DNA of 64,000 nucleotides from Muribaculaceae bacterium Isolate-037 (Harlan) (GTDB taxonomy: Bacteria > Bacteroidota > Bacteroidia > Bacteroidales > Muribaculaceae): NCBI GenBank assembly GCA_003762615.1, contig RIAZ01000004.1, positions 1-64,000 of the forward strand. The letters run 5' to 3'. This document shows positions 1 through 7,412 of this stretch, one piece after another. Both the position numbers and the translations under genes were made by a program. Numbering within the stretch: the first letter of the stretch is position 1; each line of letters starts with the position of its first letter. Under the pieces are notes generated by a model. It was not told the DNA's origin, did not search any database, and saw only the letters and a program-made list of their open reading frames with translations.

Positions 1-92
1 AAAAGCATGGGGACCTATCGTACTTAATGGAGTCAACCAACATGACATCTGCCTTATTCCATGCTTGAATATCCTGAAATTTGAAGTTGAAA

Positions 93-794
93 TTATTCAA
101 AAACATTTAACCGTACAAATGTACGACGTGATAGGTCAGATATGGCAGACCCTCCGATATTAATGTCGGAGAAGACGTTGTTGAAGCTGGTGTTTTTTCC
201 GTTGAAAATATCGTTCACCTTTATCACGACGGCAGTGGAGTCGGGGCTATACGCCTCGATTTTGAATGCAGCGATAAAAGGTGATATATAGTTGTCGGCA
301 ACAGACGTGGCTATTGCATTCCCGTTCTTTACATCGGGCATTGGACGTTGCTGACGAGCCCTGACCATTGATGTAGCGGAGTCAAGTTCGAAGCGTATCA
401 TCTGATTGGCATAGTTTATGCCACGGTTTACGCCGGCGGAGTTCAGTTCGAGAGGAACGCGTGTGAATTTGTTGACCACCAGCATATCTCGACCTAATAC
501 TGAACGTGGAATTTCAAAATAATAATCGGCACCTTTCTTGATTACCTTGAATATGCCATCTGATACCACTGCGTCTCCTGAGTGAAAATCATCATATTTC
601 TCCTTAGTCGAGGATGATGTGGTGTCAGGTTGTGCTGTGTGTTTATTCTTTTTCTTGAAAAAGAGGAACGACCTGCTTGATGATTCATCGTCGTTGTTTG
701 CGGCGTATACTGATGCCGAAAAAGGCACAGCTGTTATAGCAACGGCAGCCGCAGCCTTTAGAAAAGATCTGTGGTTAAGCAGATTGATATACAT
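93..794 (-). pseudogene. Truncated DUF5117-type zinc metalloprotease, N-terminal part only
   Basis: The product resembles the N-terminal DUF5118/DUF5117 region of the large Bacteroidetes family of exported zinc-dependent metalloproteases, which are usually above 800 residues. I placed the start at 794 because a signal peptide begins there (hydrophobic stretch AAAAVAITAVPFSASVYA); an in-frame ATG at 884 would add 30 polar residues. The family-like stretch GADYYFEIPRSVLGRDMLVV and the RTF segment near the end are visible. The frame stops at 93-95, about 233 residues in, before the family's middle domain and HExxH peptidase domain. A different frame is open over the last 92 bases with no family resemblance, so a rearrangement or element insertion just outside the window is likely. 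A TAACTTTG minus-7 box lies at 915-922. The family call is from memory of the fold's sequence style; the truncation is read directly. Confidence 0.6.
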
Positions 795-1006
795 GGTTAG
801 TATATGTTTAATGAAAAGATTATGGTTTTTATGAGAGTTGGGGTGAATATTGTTTTGATTATGGTCATCAGCGACTTTAATCAAAGTTATTCACTTGAAT
901 GTATAATTAAATTGCAAAGTTACGGATTATTAGTTTGATACGGACAGTATTAGTGTTAAAAAATATTAATGCTGCCCGTATTGTTATGATATGCTATTAT
1001 GATGGG

Positions 1007-1615
1007 TTATTTTTCGATAGTGATGAATTGCACCTTCTCTTTGTTTCGTGGCTTTGCATCGGGTGTCTCGTCGGGATAGCCTAACGCGAGGGCAAGGCAA
1101 AGGTGGTAGCCTTCGCTGAATCCGAATTTGGCAAGGAGTTCGGGCGACTCGTTGATCACTCTCACCGGTGAACCGAGGTTTATGGAGCCTACACCTAATG
1201 CCCATGCTGAAAGACCGATGTTTTCAGAAAGAAGACCTACGTCGATCATTGAGGCGTCATAGTTTGAGTCGTTGGCAATGAAGATGTAGACGGGAGCCTT
1301 GTAAAGCCCATTCACGTTTTCGGCAAGGTATGCGACGGAGGCGGGATCATCCACCACTTTCACTTCATACGCCTGCTGATTGCGACCGTTGGGTGCGTTT
1401 ATGCCGCAATTCAGGATTGTGTCGAGAAGTTCGCGCGATACGGGTGCATCGGTATATTTGCGGATGCTTCGGCGCGACATGATATTCTCAATGACGGCAG
1501 ATGCGGCGTCGTTGCCGGAATCTTGCGTGGGTGCAGAGTTTTCGGTAGTCTGTCCGCAAGAGATGAATGAGGCTCCGAGGAGGAGCGATGAGAAGGTTTT
1601 TGCAAATAGATTCAT
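1007..1615 (-). CDS. Nitroreductase-family lipoprotein
   Basis: This encodes a 202-residue FMN-dependent nitroreductase-type protein. The family signature MSRRSIRKYTDAPVSRELLD near residue 46 and the following NGRNQQAYEV are the FMN-binding N-terminal segment, and the helical middle (GLLSENIGLSAWALGVGS) fits the dimeric fold. Members normally are cytosolic flavin reductases. Here a signal peptide ends in a lipobox (ASFISC, Cys at residue 20), so the protein is predicted to be membrane-anchored outside the cytoplasm, which is odd for an NAD(P)H enzyme. A Bacteroidetes-type promoter lies just upstream (TAATTTTG on the minus strand at 1685-1692, TTG core near 1713-1716). It is a single-gene unit. 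The substrate cannot be told from sequence. Confidence 0.8.
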   Translation of the reverse strand: MNLFAKTFSSLLLGASFISCGQTTENSAPTQDSGNDAASAVIENIMSRRSIRKYTDAPVSRELLDTILNCGINAPNGRNQQAYEVKVVDDPASVAYLAENVNGLYKAPVYIFIANDSNYDASMIDVGLLSENIGLSAWALGVGSINLGSPVRVINESPELLAKFGFSEGYHLCLALALGYPDETPDAKPRNKEKVQFITIEK

Positions 1616-1684
1616 TCTGTTGTTGGGTTTTATGATAATGAAGTTTTGGAAAACTTCATTTGGAAATCTTCAGTCAATCGGTTT

Positions 1685-1716
1685 CAAAATTACAAAAATA
1701 ATCTAAGTAATACAAT
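1685..1716 (-). promoter_or_regulatory. Bacteroidetes-type promoter for the nitroreductase gene
   Basis: The minus strand carries TAATTTTG (a TAnnTTTG minus-7 box) at 1692-1685. An ATTG at the minus-33 position lies about 20 bases upstream. The spacing matches the phylum's primary sigma factor consensus, and the start codon at 1615 follows. Confidence 0.6.
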
Positions 1717-1791
1717 CAACAGATGGTATAAAAAAACAGTTGCGCCACCGGTAAGGGCGACGCAACTGTAGCGTGTAGAGATTATGTAGAA

Positions 1792-2307
1792 TCATTTGCG
1801 TCTTTCGTGCGCAACATGATGATGCTTTGCCGGCTTATCCTTCATTGGCATAAGCACGATATTCTCCAGGAATAGTGTGTATTGGTCGGGAGTAAGTATC
1901 TCCTTGACTCCCTCCACGTATTTTCGGCGATTCTCCATTCTGTCCTGTTTGCCTGCGCACTGTTTGCCGGACTGTTTCAGGGAATCTTTATCTTTGCAGC
2001 AGTCCTTCTTGTTGAGGTTCTTATCTTGCTTGTCGAGCTTCTTATCTTGCAGATTGCATTTCTCCCCAATCTTGCCATTTGGCTGGTATATTGCATTCAG
2101 GGAATCCATCTTGGCTTGCTGGTTGATGTCAAGGAGAATACCTTCAAAAGCGAAATCGGTGAATTTCTGGGGCCTATACATTTTGTCGGACATTTCAGAT
2201 CTGTCGGAATCTCCTCTGCTGTTGACGCCACGGTCTTGTTGTGCATACATTCCGGAGGCAGAGAAGGCAGCGATAGCGAGTGCTATCGAAAGAATTTTTT
2301 TAGTCAT
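1792..2307 (-). CDS. Small exported protein, Spy/CpxP-like in style
   Basis: The 171-residue product has a clear signal peptide (KILSIALAIAAFSASGMYAQ) and is otherwise a charged helical protein. Two helices, one around FEGILLDINQQAKMDSLN and one around EGVKEILTPDQYTLFLENI, resemble the paired LTxxQ segments of Spy/CpxP-like periplasmic chaperones and the related Bacteroidetes DUF4890-type proteins. Between them is a lysine- and cysteine-rich linker (KDCCKDKDS), and the tail is rich in histidine (KHHHVAHERR), so metal binding is possible. It stands alone, divergent from the formate/nitrite transporter. The Spy-like assignment is tentative; the export signal is confident. Confidence 0.65.
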   Translation of the reverse strand: MTKKILSIALAIAAFSASGMYAQQDRGVNSRGDSDRSEMSDKMYRPQKFTDFAFEGILLDINQQAKMDSLNAIYQPNGKIGEKCNLQDKKLDKQDKNLNKKDCCKDKDSLKQSGKQCAGKQDRMENRRKYVEGVKEILTPDQYTLFLENIVLMPMKDKPAKHHHVAHERRK

Positions 2308-2422
2308 AAGATTGAAGTGTTATGTAATTTTTTCTGCAATAAAGACGTTTTAGAGTGGGAAAAGTTTAGGTAGAGGTACTTTATTTTATGTATCATTAAC
2401 TGTAAGGTAAAAAAATTATAAA

Positions 2423-3223
2423 ATGTCAACACGCACACCCAAAGAAGTAATTGAGACAGTTAACACAATCGGAGCCGGCAAGATAGCGATGAGCAGTGGT
2501 AAAAAAGGTTCATATCCACGTTTTGTATTGCTGACCCTGCTTGCCGGGATGTATATATCCTTCGGCGGGGCACTTTCAGTGATACTTGGATTCGGTTTTC
2601 CGGAGATTTCATCTGCCAATCCGGGATTGCAGAAATTGCTTAGTGGCGCGGCATTCCCGGTGGGTCTTATCCTTGTGGTGGTGCTTGGTGCCGAACTGTT
2701 TACCGGGAATAATGCCTTCCTTATGCCGCAGTGGATGCGCAAGGGATGCACGACATGGGACGTTGTGGTGAACTGGACGGTGGTGTATTTCGGTAATTTT
2801 CTTGGAGCTCTCTTCTTTGTCTATTGTCTGGTGTATCTCACCGGATTGTTCAGTCCTGAGCCGTATCATTCGGCAATTATAAAGGTGGCAAAGGCGAAGG
2901 TGTCGCTCCCGTGGCTGACGGCATTCACCCGAGGCATAGGTGCCAACTGGTGTGTCTGTCTCGCGATATGGCTTGCATTATCGGCGAAGAGTTCGGGCGC
3001 GAAGATGTTCGGCTGCTGGCTTCCGGTGATGGCATTCGTGGCGTTGGGTTATGAACATTCAGTGGCTAATATGTTCTTTATTCCGGCTGCTATGTGTGAG
3101 GGTGCGGAGATCGGCGTAGTTCAGATGGTGACGGCGAATCTGGTGCCTGTCACGCTCGGCAATATAATAGGAGGAGCATTATTCGTCGGTTGCGTGCATA
3201 CTTATCTGCATCTGGAGAGATAA
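2423..3223 (+). CDS. Formate/nitrite transporter family channel
   Basis: This 266-residue integral membrane protein belongs to the FNT family (FocA/NirC type), pentameric aquaporin-like channels for formate, nitrite or hydrosulfide. About six hydrophobic segments are visible. Family hallmarks include GMYISFGGALSVILG in the first broken helix, LGAELFTGNNAFL in the second, FTRGIGANWCVCLAIWLALS in the conserved TM5 region, and GYEHSVANMFFIP, which carries the central pore histidine. The N-terminus (TPKEVIETVNTIGAGK) matches the usual cytosolic helix. It is monocistronic, facing a short tandem repeat downstream. The substrate within the family cannot be decided; no pyruvate formate-lyase gene is nearby. 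Confidence 0.93.
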   Translation: MSTRTPKEVIETVNTIGAGKIAMSSGKKGSYPRFVLLTLLAGMYISFGGALSVILGFGFPEISSANPGLQKLLSGAAFPVGLILVVVLGAELFTGNNAFLMPQWMRKGCTTWDVVVNWTVVYFGNFLGALFFVYCLVYLTGLFSPEPYHSAIIKVAKAKVSLPWLTAFTRGIGANWCVCLAIWLALSAKSSGAKMFGCWLPVMAFVALGYEHSVANMFFIPAAMCEGAEIGVVQMVTANLVPVTLGNIIGGALFVGCVHTYLHLER

Positions 3224-3230
3224 ATTGCTG

Positions 3231-3370
3231 AAGTTTATAGTTTATAGTTTATGGTTTAAGATTCACGGAAATCTACGAATCTTTTCATTATACAAAATTT
3301 AATGATAATAAACCATAAACCATAAACCATAAACCATAAACCATAAACCATAAACCATAAACCATAAATT
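3231..3370. repeat. 7-bp tandem repeat with an inverted partner
   Basis: From about 3310 to 3368 the unit AAACCAT is repeated roughly eight times. At 3235-3257, just after the transporter stop, three degenerate copies of the complementary unit (TTTATAG/TTTATGG) occur. The two arms are inverted relative to each other and separated by about 50 bases, so transcripts from either side could form a long AU-rich hairpin. It lies between convergent genes. Confidence 0.85.
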
Positions 3371-3372
3371 CA

Positions 3373-3942
3373 TCATTTATTTATCTCCTGCTCCATGCGT
3401 GCGGCATACCCACGATGTTCAAACCAATTGTGTGCCCAGTTGGGGACCATGAACATGTAGCCTGAGATATCCTCGTGGGGAGCACAGTCAAGGGCGTTTC
3501 CGATGATGTTGTCGGAAGAGCCGGACTCCTTCGCTACGGTGGCACGCAGTATTTCATACGTGATGGTGCGGATCATCTCCTTCGTAGCCCGTCGGCGGGA
3601 GGCTGCCCCGTCATACCGACGTTCGATGATGGAGCGCAATTCGCTGACGGTGGGTAGTTTTACCCGTGGACCTACGCGAAGATCATCGAAGCAGTATTCT
3701 CCATTCACCTTCCGCATGATGAACCCACCGGTGGGACGGACGCACTGACGAGCCTCATCCACCCATGCACGCACAATGTGGTTGGTGAGTCGGTCGTATA
3801 GTTCAGGTTGTATTACCACCTTTCGCAGAAAGCCATAGGTGTACCCCTCGCGGTTTATACCCCCTTTCCCTTTCGGGATATCGGAATCAGAGACCACCAC
3901 GGCTTCCCCCTTATCTGAGAACAAGAGATCAAGAATCGACAT
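3373..3942 (-). CDS. Hypothetical protein, second gene of a two-gene operon
   Basis: The 189-residue product has no export signal or membrane segment and I do not recognise its family. It is a basic, mixed alpha/beta sequence with a basic helical stretch in the middle (ERRYDGAASRRRATKEMIRT) and a Trp/His-rich end (VPNWAHNWFEHRG). It begins two bases after the stop of the zinc-ribbon gene, so the two are almost certainly co-transcribed. The pair follows an operator-like site shared with the GTPase operon and the 14.5-16.5 kb operon, which suggests it belongs to the same island. Function unknown. Confidence 0.6.
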   Translation of the reverse strand: MSILDLLFSDKGEAVVVSDSDIPKGKGGINREGYTYGFLRKVVIQPELYDRLTNHIVRAWVDEARQCVRPTGGFIMRKVNGEYCFDDLRVGPRVKLPTVSELRSIIERRYDGAASRRRATKEMIRTITYEILRATVAKESGSSDNIIGNALDCAPHEDISGYMFMVPNWAHNWFEHRGYAARMEQEINK

Positions 3943-3944
3943 GA

Positions 3945-4130
3945 TTAACGGAATATGGAGAGAATGGCATCAATGAGTCCGTATGATTCATCCACGTCGT
4001 GGCTTCCGCAGTCAGGGCAACTCCCTTGATCATAACTTACACGATGGATGAATCCACCCTCCATTTTTGTGGTTGACCATTTGCAGCCGCACTTGTTGCA
4101 TTTCAGTGTCACGTTAGAAGTTGTCATCAT
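3945..4130 (-). CDS. Small zinc-ribbon protein
   Basis: The 61-residue protein has two CxxC knuckles (CNKCGC and CPDCGS) spaced as in a rubredoxin-like zinc ribbon, with a hydrophobic C-terminus (GLIDAILSIFR). Proteins of this kind act as adaptor or nucleic-acid-binding modules; nothing here says which. It is the first gene of a pair with the 189-residue protein. The start could be either of the first two methionines. Its promoter region contains one of the three shared operator-like motifs. Confidence 0.7.
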   Translation of the reverse strand: MMTTSNVTLKCNKCGCKWSTTKMEGGFIHRVSYDQGSCPDCGSHDVDESYGLIDAILSIFR

Positions 4131-4551
4131 AATGTTATAACGTTTTAATTGTGAACAAATTTGTATGATTCTCCGTCACGGAAATTACAGGCAAGAATCG
4201 CGATGGATATGGTTCGCGATATCCTGGGCGTCATCCGTAAAAGAGATGTCATATCGTTTGATGCTGCAAATTTATATCAATACCAAGACAAATATTGACT
4301 CAGTATTATAAAAATTGCAGAAAAAAGAAAAAGATAGCTTTCATCATGCTCCCAATCCGGAAAAGCCGCTTGAATCGAACCTCCGGTCCAATCACTCAAC
4401 ACACAATTCATTTTGTAACTCTTGCGGACGGGTATGATTCTCGGTCTCTATCTAACAACATCCGTCATCTAACTGCATCGTCCTGAAATAGTCTTGTCGC
4501 TTCTTAACTATTTCAGGACGGTGTGGTAGGATTGATATTCGATTGAATATA
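4131..4551. other. Intergenic region with promoter and terminal hairpin
   Basis: No convincing gene is seen in these 420 bases. The left part is the leader and promoter of the zinc-ribbon operon (minus-7 box 4267-4274, operator-like motif 4279-4297). The right part ends in a perfect 14-bp inverted repeat, 4479-4492 against 4507-4520, downstream of the ACP-fusion gene. That repeat probably ends its message, although no strong U-tract follows. The stretch 4340-4440 slightly resembles tRNA sequence but does not fold as one. Confidence 0.6.
4267..4297 (-). promoter_or_regulatory. Promoter with operator-like site A
   Basis: A minus-strand TAAATTTG box (plus strand 4267-4274) is followed four bases upstream by the motif AATACCAAGACAAATATTG at plus-strand 4279-4297. 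Close relatives of this 19-mer occur at 13916-13934 and 16565-16583, also overlapping core promoters. It is imperfectly palindromic, with AATAC facing TATT. A shared repressor or activator site is inferred. Confidence 0.5.
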
Positions 4552-5763
4552 TTATGAGATAATGTTCTCTATATATCTAACGATATCACCAACAGTTCTT
4601 ATCATTTCTGCGTCTTCGTCAGGAATGATAATGCCGAACTCTTTCTCCATCTCCATGATTAATTCAACGGCATCAAGCGAGTCTGCACCAAGGTCAGACA
4701 TTAGGTTACTATTCATTGAAACTTCATACGGTTCCAGTGTTAGCTTGTCAATTATAATGCTAAATACTCTATCCTGAATGCTTCTTTTATCGTTGTGATA
4801 CTCCGTTTCAGGTTCATCATCTTCGTTTGAAGGCGAAATGACACGAATATGAGATTGTAGTTCGGCTATTCCTTCTTTTATTATACGATCATTTCGTTTA
4901 CCATAGAATAGGTTGAATTTGGCTTCTGATAATTCGACTTTTGAATTATTGTAAAACGTTTCATACATTTCGAATTCACCATTATTGTTAATTTCGACTG
5001 ATATAAATTCTGCAATAACTCCATTTTCATGATAAGAAATCATGTAAGTGACTCTTCCATTTTCAAAACCAATAAGAAAATCACCGTCTCTTGATTCTAA
5101 TCTTCCAGAATACTCTAACCCATCACGATACACAGTAACATCCAATGGTGAAGAATCTTCAGAATCTGCGGTAATAATAATTGAATCATCATCAAATTTT
5201 AATAACGCACCGATCATTTGATTATCGGTATTGAAATGTCTTACGATATAATTTTTTCCATCGGCATTTGATTCATTTATAGTGAAAATGAAATGCCATT
5301 CGTCCATATCCTCAAGAGTCTTTTTCAATTCTTCATCAATATTAAACTCGCAATGTATATTTTCAAATTCTTCACCTGGCCTTAACCAGCCAACAATGGA
5401 TTCCGAAAGATAATCATAATTGTCATTCTGAAATCCACCATTATCGGAATTATATCGATATTGGCTGACCCAACAAATTATTTTTAGAGTACCAGTGCAG
5501 CCATCTGATTCATTTCTCAATGTTTCAAGGGTAAATTCAACATTCCCTGTATCTGAATCATAGTTGAATTCAGCACCATTGGCTGATATCTCTGAAGAGT
5601 CTCCGCTCTTCATCCGGATACCTTCATTTGAATCCTGATTAACATTCTCTTTTGGAGAATAGTTATTATCATTTGAGCGAAAATCATTTTCCGGAACCCC
5701 CATTGTTCTATTGTTAGATGAAGTTCCCTTGAATGAAGTACCTCCTTTAATTCGACTTTTCAT
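4552..5763 (-). CDS. Beta-rich island protein fused to an acyl carrier protein
   Basis: The 403-residue protein has three parts. Residues 1-50 are polar and low-complexity after a conserved KGGT start. Residues about 50-325 are predominantly beta and are shared with the neighbouring 473-residue protein ([46 protein letters not shown]). Residues about 326-403 are a complete acyl carrier protein with the phosphopantetheine motif [11 protein letters not shown] (Ser362) and the acidic helix II that docks acyltransferases and synthases; it looks like the housekeeping fatty-acid ACP. The fusion implies a 4'-phosphopantetheine-bearing, possibly acylated, protein. It ends the operon with its paralogue, next to dynamin-like GTPases. 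No acyltransferase or synthase gene is in the island, so host enzymes would have to load it. The N-terminal domain is unrecognised; a beta-sandwich is a guess. Confidence 0.8.
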   Translation of the reverse strand: MKSRIKGGTSFKGTSSNNRTMGVPENDFRSNDNNYSPKENVNQDSNEGIRMKSGDSSEISANGAEFNYDSDTGNVEFTLETLRNESDGCTGTLKIICWVSQYRYNSDNGGFQNDNYDYLSESIVGWLRPGEEFENIHCEFNIDEELKKTLEDMDEWHFIFTINESNADGKNYIVRHFNTDNQMIGALLKFDDDSIIITADSEDSSPLDVTVYRDGLEYSGRLESRDGDFLIGFENGRVTYMISYHENGVIAEFISVEINNNGEFEMYETFYNNSKVELSEAKFNLFYGKRNDRIIKEGIAELQSHIRVISPSNEDDEPETEYHNDKRSIQDRVFSIIIDKLTLEPYEVSMNSNLMSDLGADSLDAVELIMEMEKEFGIIIPDEDAEMIRTVGDIVRYIENIIS

Positions 5764-5835
5764 ACTGTAAATTTATTTTTAAATTAGATTGTCTTTCATT
5801 CATAATAAAAGAGTATTTCTTTACAAGAAATGTAA

Positions 5836-7257
5836 TTAATACCCATAAGTAAAATGAAGTACATTACAATAATATTGAGCGTCTTTATTACCCATCTGAG
5901 CACCTCTCCTAAGACTTCTCTCAATTTCATATATTTCCTTCCCTTCTGTAATAAGTTTTTTAGCATTGATAAATGCCTTTAATGCTTTCAACGCTTTGGT
6001 TTGAGGCTGTTGAGATAATAGATCTGATGACTCTGATGGATCAGATGCTTCAATAGAAATTAATAGAGAAAGAGTATCCTTTTGTATATTTTTTATTTCA
6101 TCGTAACTGGTACGCCATTTATATTCATTAAGAAGTCCTATTATTTTTGAATTTATTTCTATCATAAGACGTAGATCCTTCTCTGTATTCAAAGAAGCAT
6201 TGTTAAAACGCTGCCTACACTCCCTACCAAGATTTATTGCTTCTTCTATTTTTTCGTCATATACAAGACTATTTATTTTTTCTCTATAGGTAGCAATTTC
6301 GTTATTTCCTTTCTTATCTACAGAATCAGGAAGATCTTGTATCCTTGAGTGCAAATCTTTAAATCCGTCCAATGCAGTTTCTTCAACTAAACTTTTAAAG
6401 TATTGATTGAATTGAACTTCTGATATTTCAACTCCAAAATTATTGTAATAATTTTCTTCAGTTATTATAAATTCTCCATTATCGTTTATATCTACTGAAG
6501 CAAAACAAGCCATTTCACCATTATCATGATATGTGATAACATAAGTTGTTCTTCCGTCTTCAAGACCTATACGGAATTTACCATTTGTTGATTCTAATCT
6601 TCCGGAATATTCTATTCCATCACGATAAACAATAAATTCGAACAGGTCAGGATCTTCAGAATCAGTGGTAATAACAATTGAGTCATCATCAATTTTTAAT
6701 AGTGCACCGATTGTCTGGTTATTAGTATTGAAATGGGTTAGTATGTAATCATTTCCATCAACATGTGATTCATTAATAGTGAAAATAAAATGCCATTCGT
6801 CCATATCATCAAGCATTGACTTCAAATCTTCAGAGATATTGAATTTGCAATTTATTCCATCTTTTTCTTCACCAGGATTTAGCCAACCAATAACGTATTC
6901 GGAAAGTAATCTGTAATTTTCATTCTGAAAACCTCCATTATCTGAGTTATATCTGTATTGACTAACCCAACAAATAATTTTCAATGAACCAGTACAGTCC
7001 TCGGTGTTATTTTTCAATGATGCAAGGGAAAACTCAACTAATCTTTCTTCTGAATTGTAGTTGTATACTGCGCCATTAGCTGAAATTTCAGAAGAGTCAC
7101 CACTCTTCATCCTTATCTGTTCAGTTGAATTTTGATAGGAGCTCTCTTCTGAAGAATACACATTATTATCTGAGGAAACTTCATTTTCTGAACTTTCTGT
7201 TCTATCATATAATGAAGTTGTCTTAAGATAAGTACCTCCTTTAATTTTAATCTTCAT
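5836..7257 (-). CDS. Beta-rich island protein with helical repeat C-terminus
   Basis: The first ~310 of 473 residues are paralogous to the ACP-fusion protein downstream: same KGGT start, same [14 protein letters not shown] block, same [20 protein letters not shown] and [12 protein letters not shown] blocks. Instead of an ACP, the C-terminal ~160 residues are helical (KINSLVYDEKIEEAINLGRE and onward) and end in RRGAQMGNKDAQYY, which resembles one Sel1-like/TPR helix pair. A duplicated scaffold carrying two different effector or partner-binding tails is the simplest reading. It lies 72 bases upstream of the ACP-fusion gene and 155 bases after the GTPase operon hairpin. No signal peptide is evident, so it is probably cytosolic. 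Function unknown. Confidence 0.7.
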   Translation of the reverse strand: MKIKIKGGTYLKTTSLYDRTESSENEVSSDNNVYSSEESSYQNSTEQIRMKSGDSSEISANGAVYNYNSEERLVEFSLASLKNNTEDCTGSLKIICWVSQYRYNSDNGGFQNENYRLLSEYVIGWLNPGEEKDGINCKFNISEDLKSMLDDMDEWHFIFTINESHVDGNDYILTHFNTNNQTIGALLKIDDDSIVITTDSEDPDLFEFIVYRDGIEYSGRLESTNGKFRIGLEDGRTTYVITYHDNGEMACFASVDINDNGEFIITEENYYNNFGVEISEVQFNQYFKSLVEETALDGFKDLHSRIQDLPDSVDKKGNNEIATYREKINSLVYDEKIEEAINLGRECRQRFNNASLNTEKDLRLMIEINSKIIGLLNEYKWRTSYDEIKNIQKDTLSLLISIEASDPSESSDLLSQQPQTKALKALKAFINAKKLITEGKEIYEIERSLRRGAQMGNKDAQYYCNVLHFTYGY

Positions 7258-7346
7258 ACAATTAGTTTAATTTAAGTTTATCACTCATATCGAAATGATA
7301 AGATTTTTTATAAAGAATAAATAAAAAAGTAATAAGATTAAATAGT

Positions 7347-7399
7347 TATGGAATATTTCCGAGGATTTTGAATTAGAAATCCTTCGGAAATATGCCATA
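7347..7399 (-). terminator. Long hairpin after the GTPase operon
   Basis: Arms 7348-7368 and 7377-7398 form an imperfect inverted repeat of about 20 bp (core ATTTCCGAGGATT / AATCCTTCGGAAAT). It starts 15 bases after the stop codon of the first GTPase gene on the minus strand. The following sequence is AT-rich but lacks a clean U-run, so it may be a partial terminator or mRNA stabiliser separating the GTPase genes from the two beta-rich genes. Confidence 0.55.
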
Positions 7400-7412
7400 G
7401 ACTATCACAATA

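Noticed and set aside
3301..3370. CRISPR array
   Set aside because: The repeat is only 7 bp with no spacers; it is a simple tandem repeat.
4340..4440. A tRNA remnant (minus strand contains GAGGTTCGATTCAAG)
   Set aside because: The presumed T-stem halves do not pair, and no acceptor or anticodon arms could be found.
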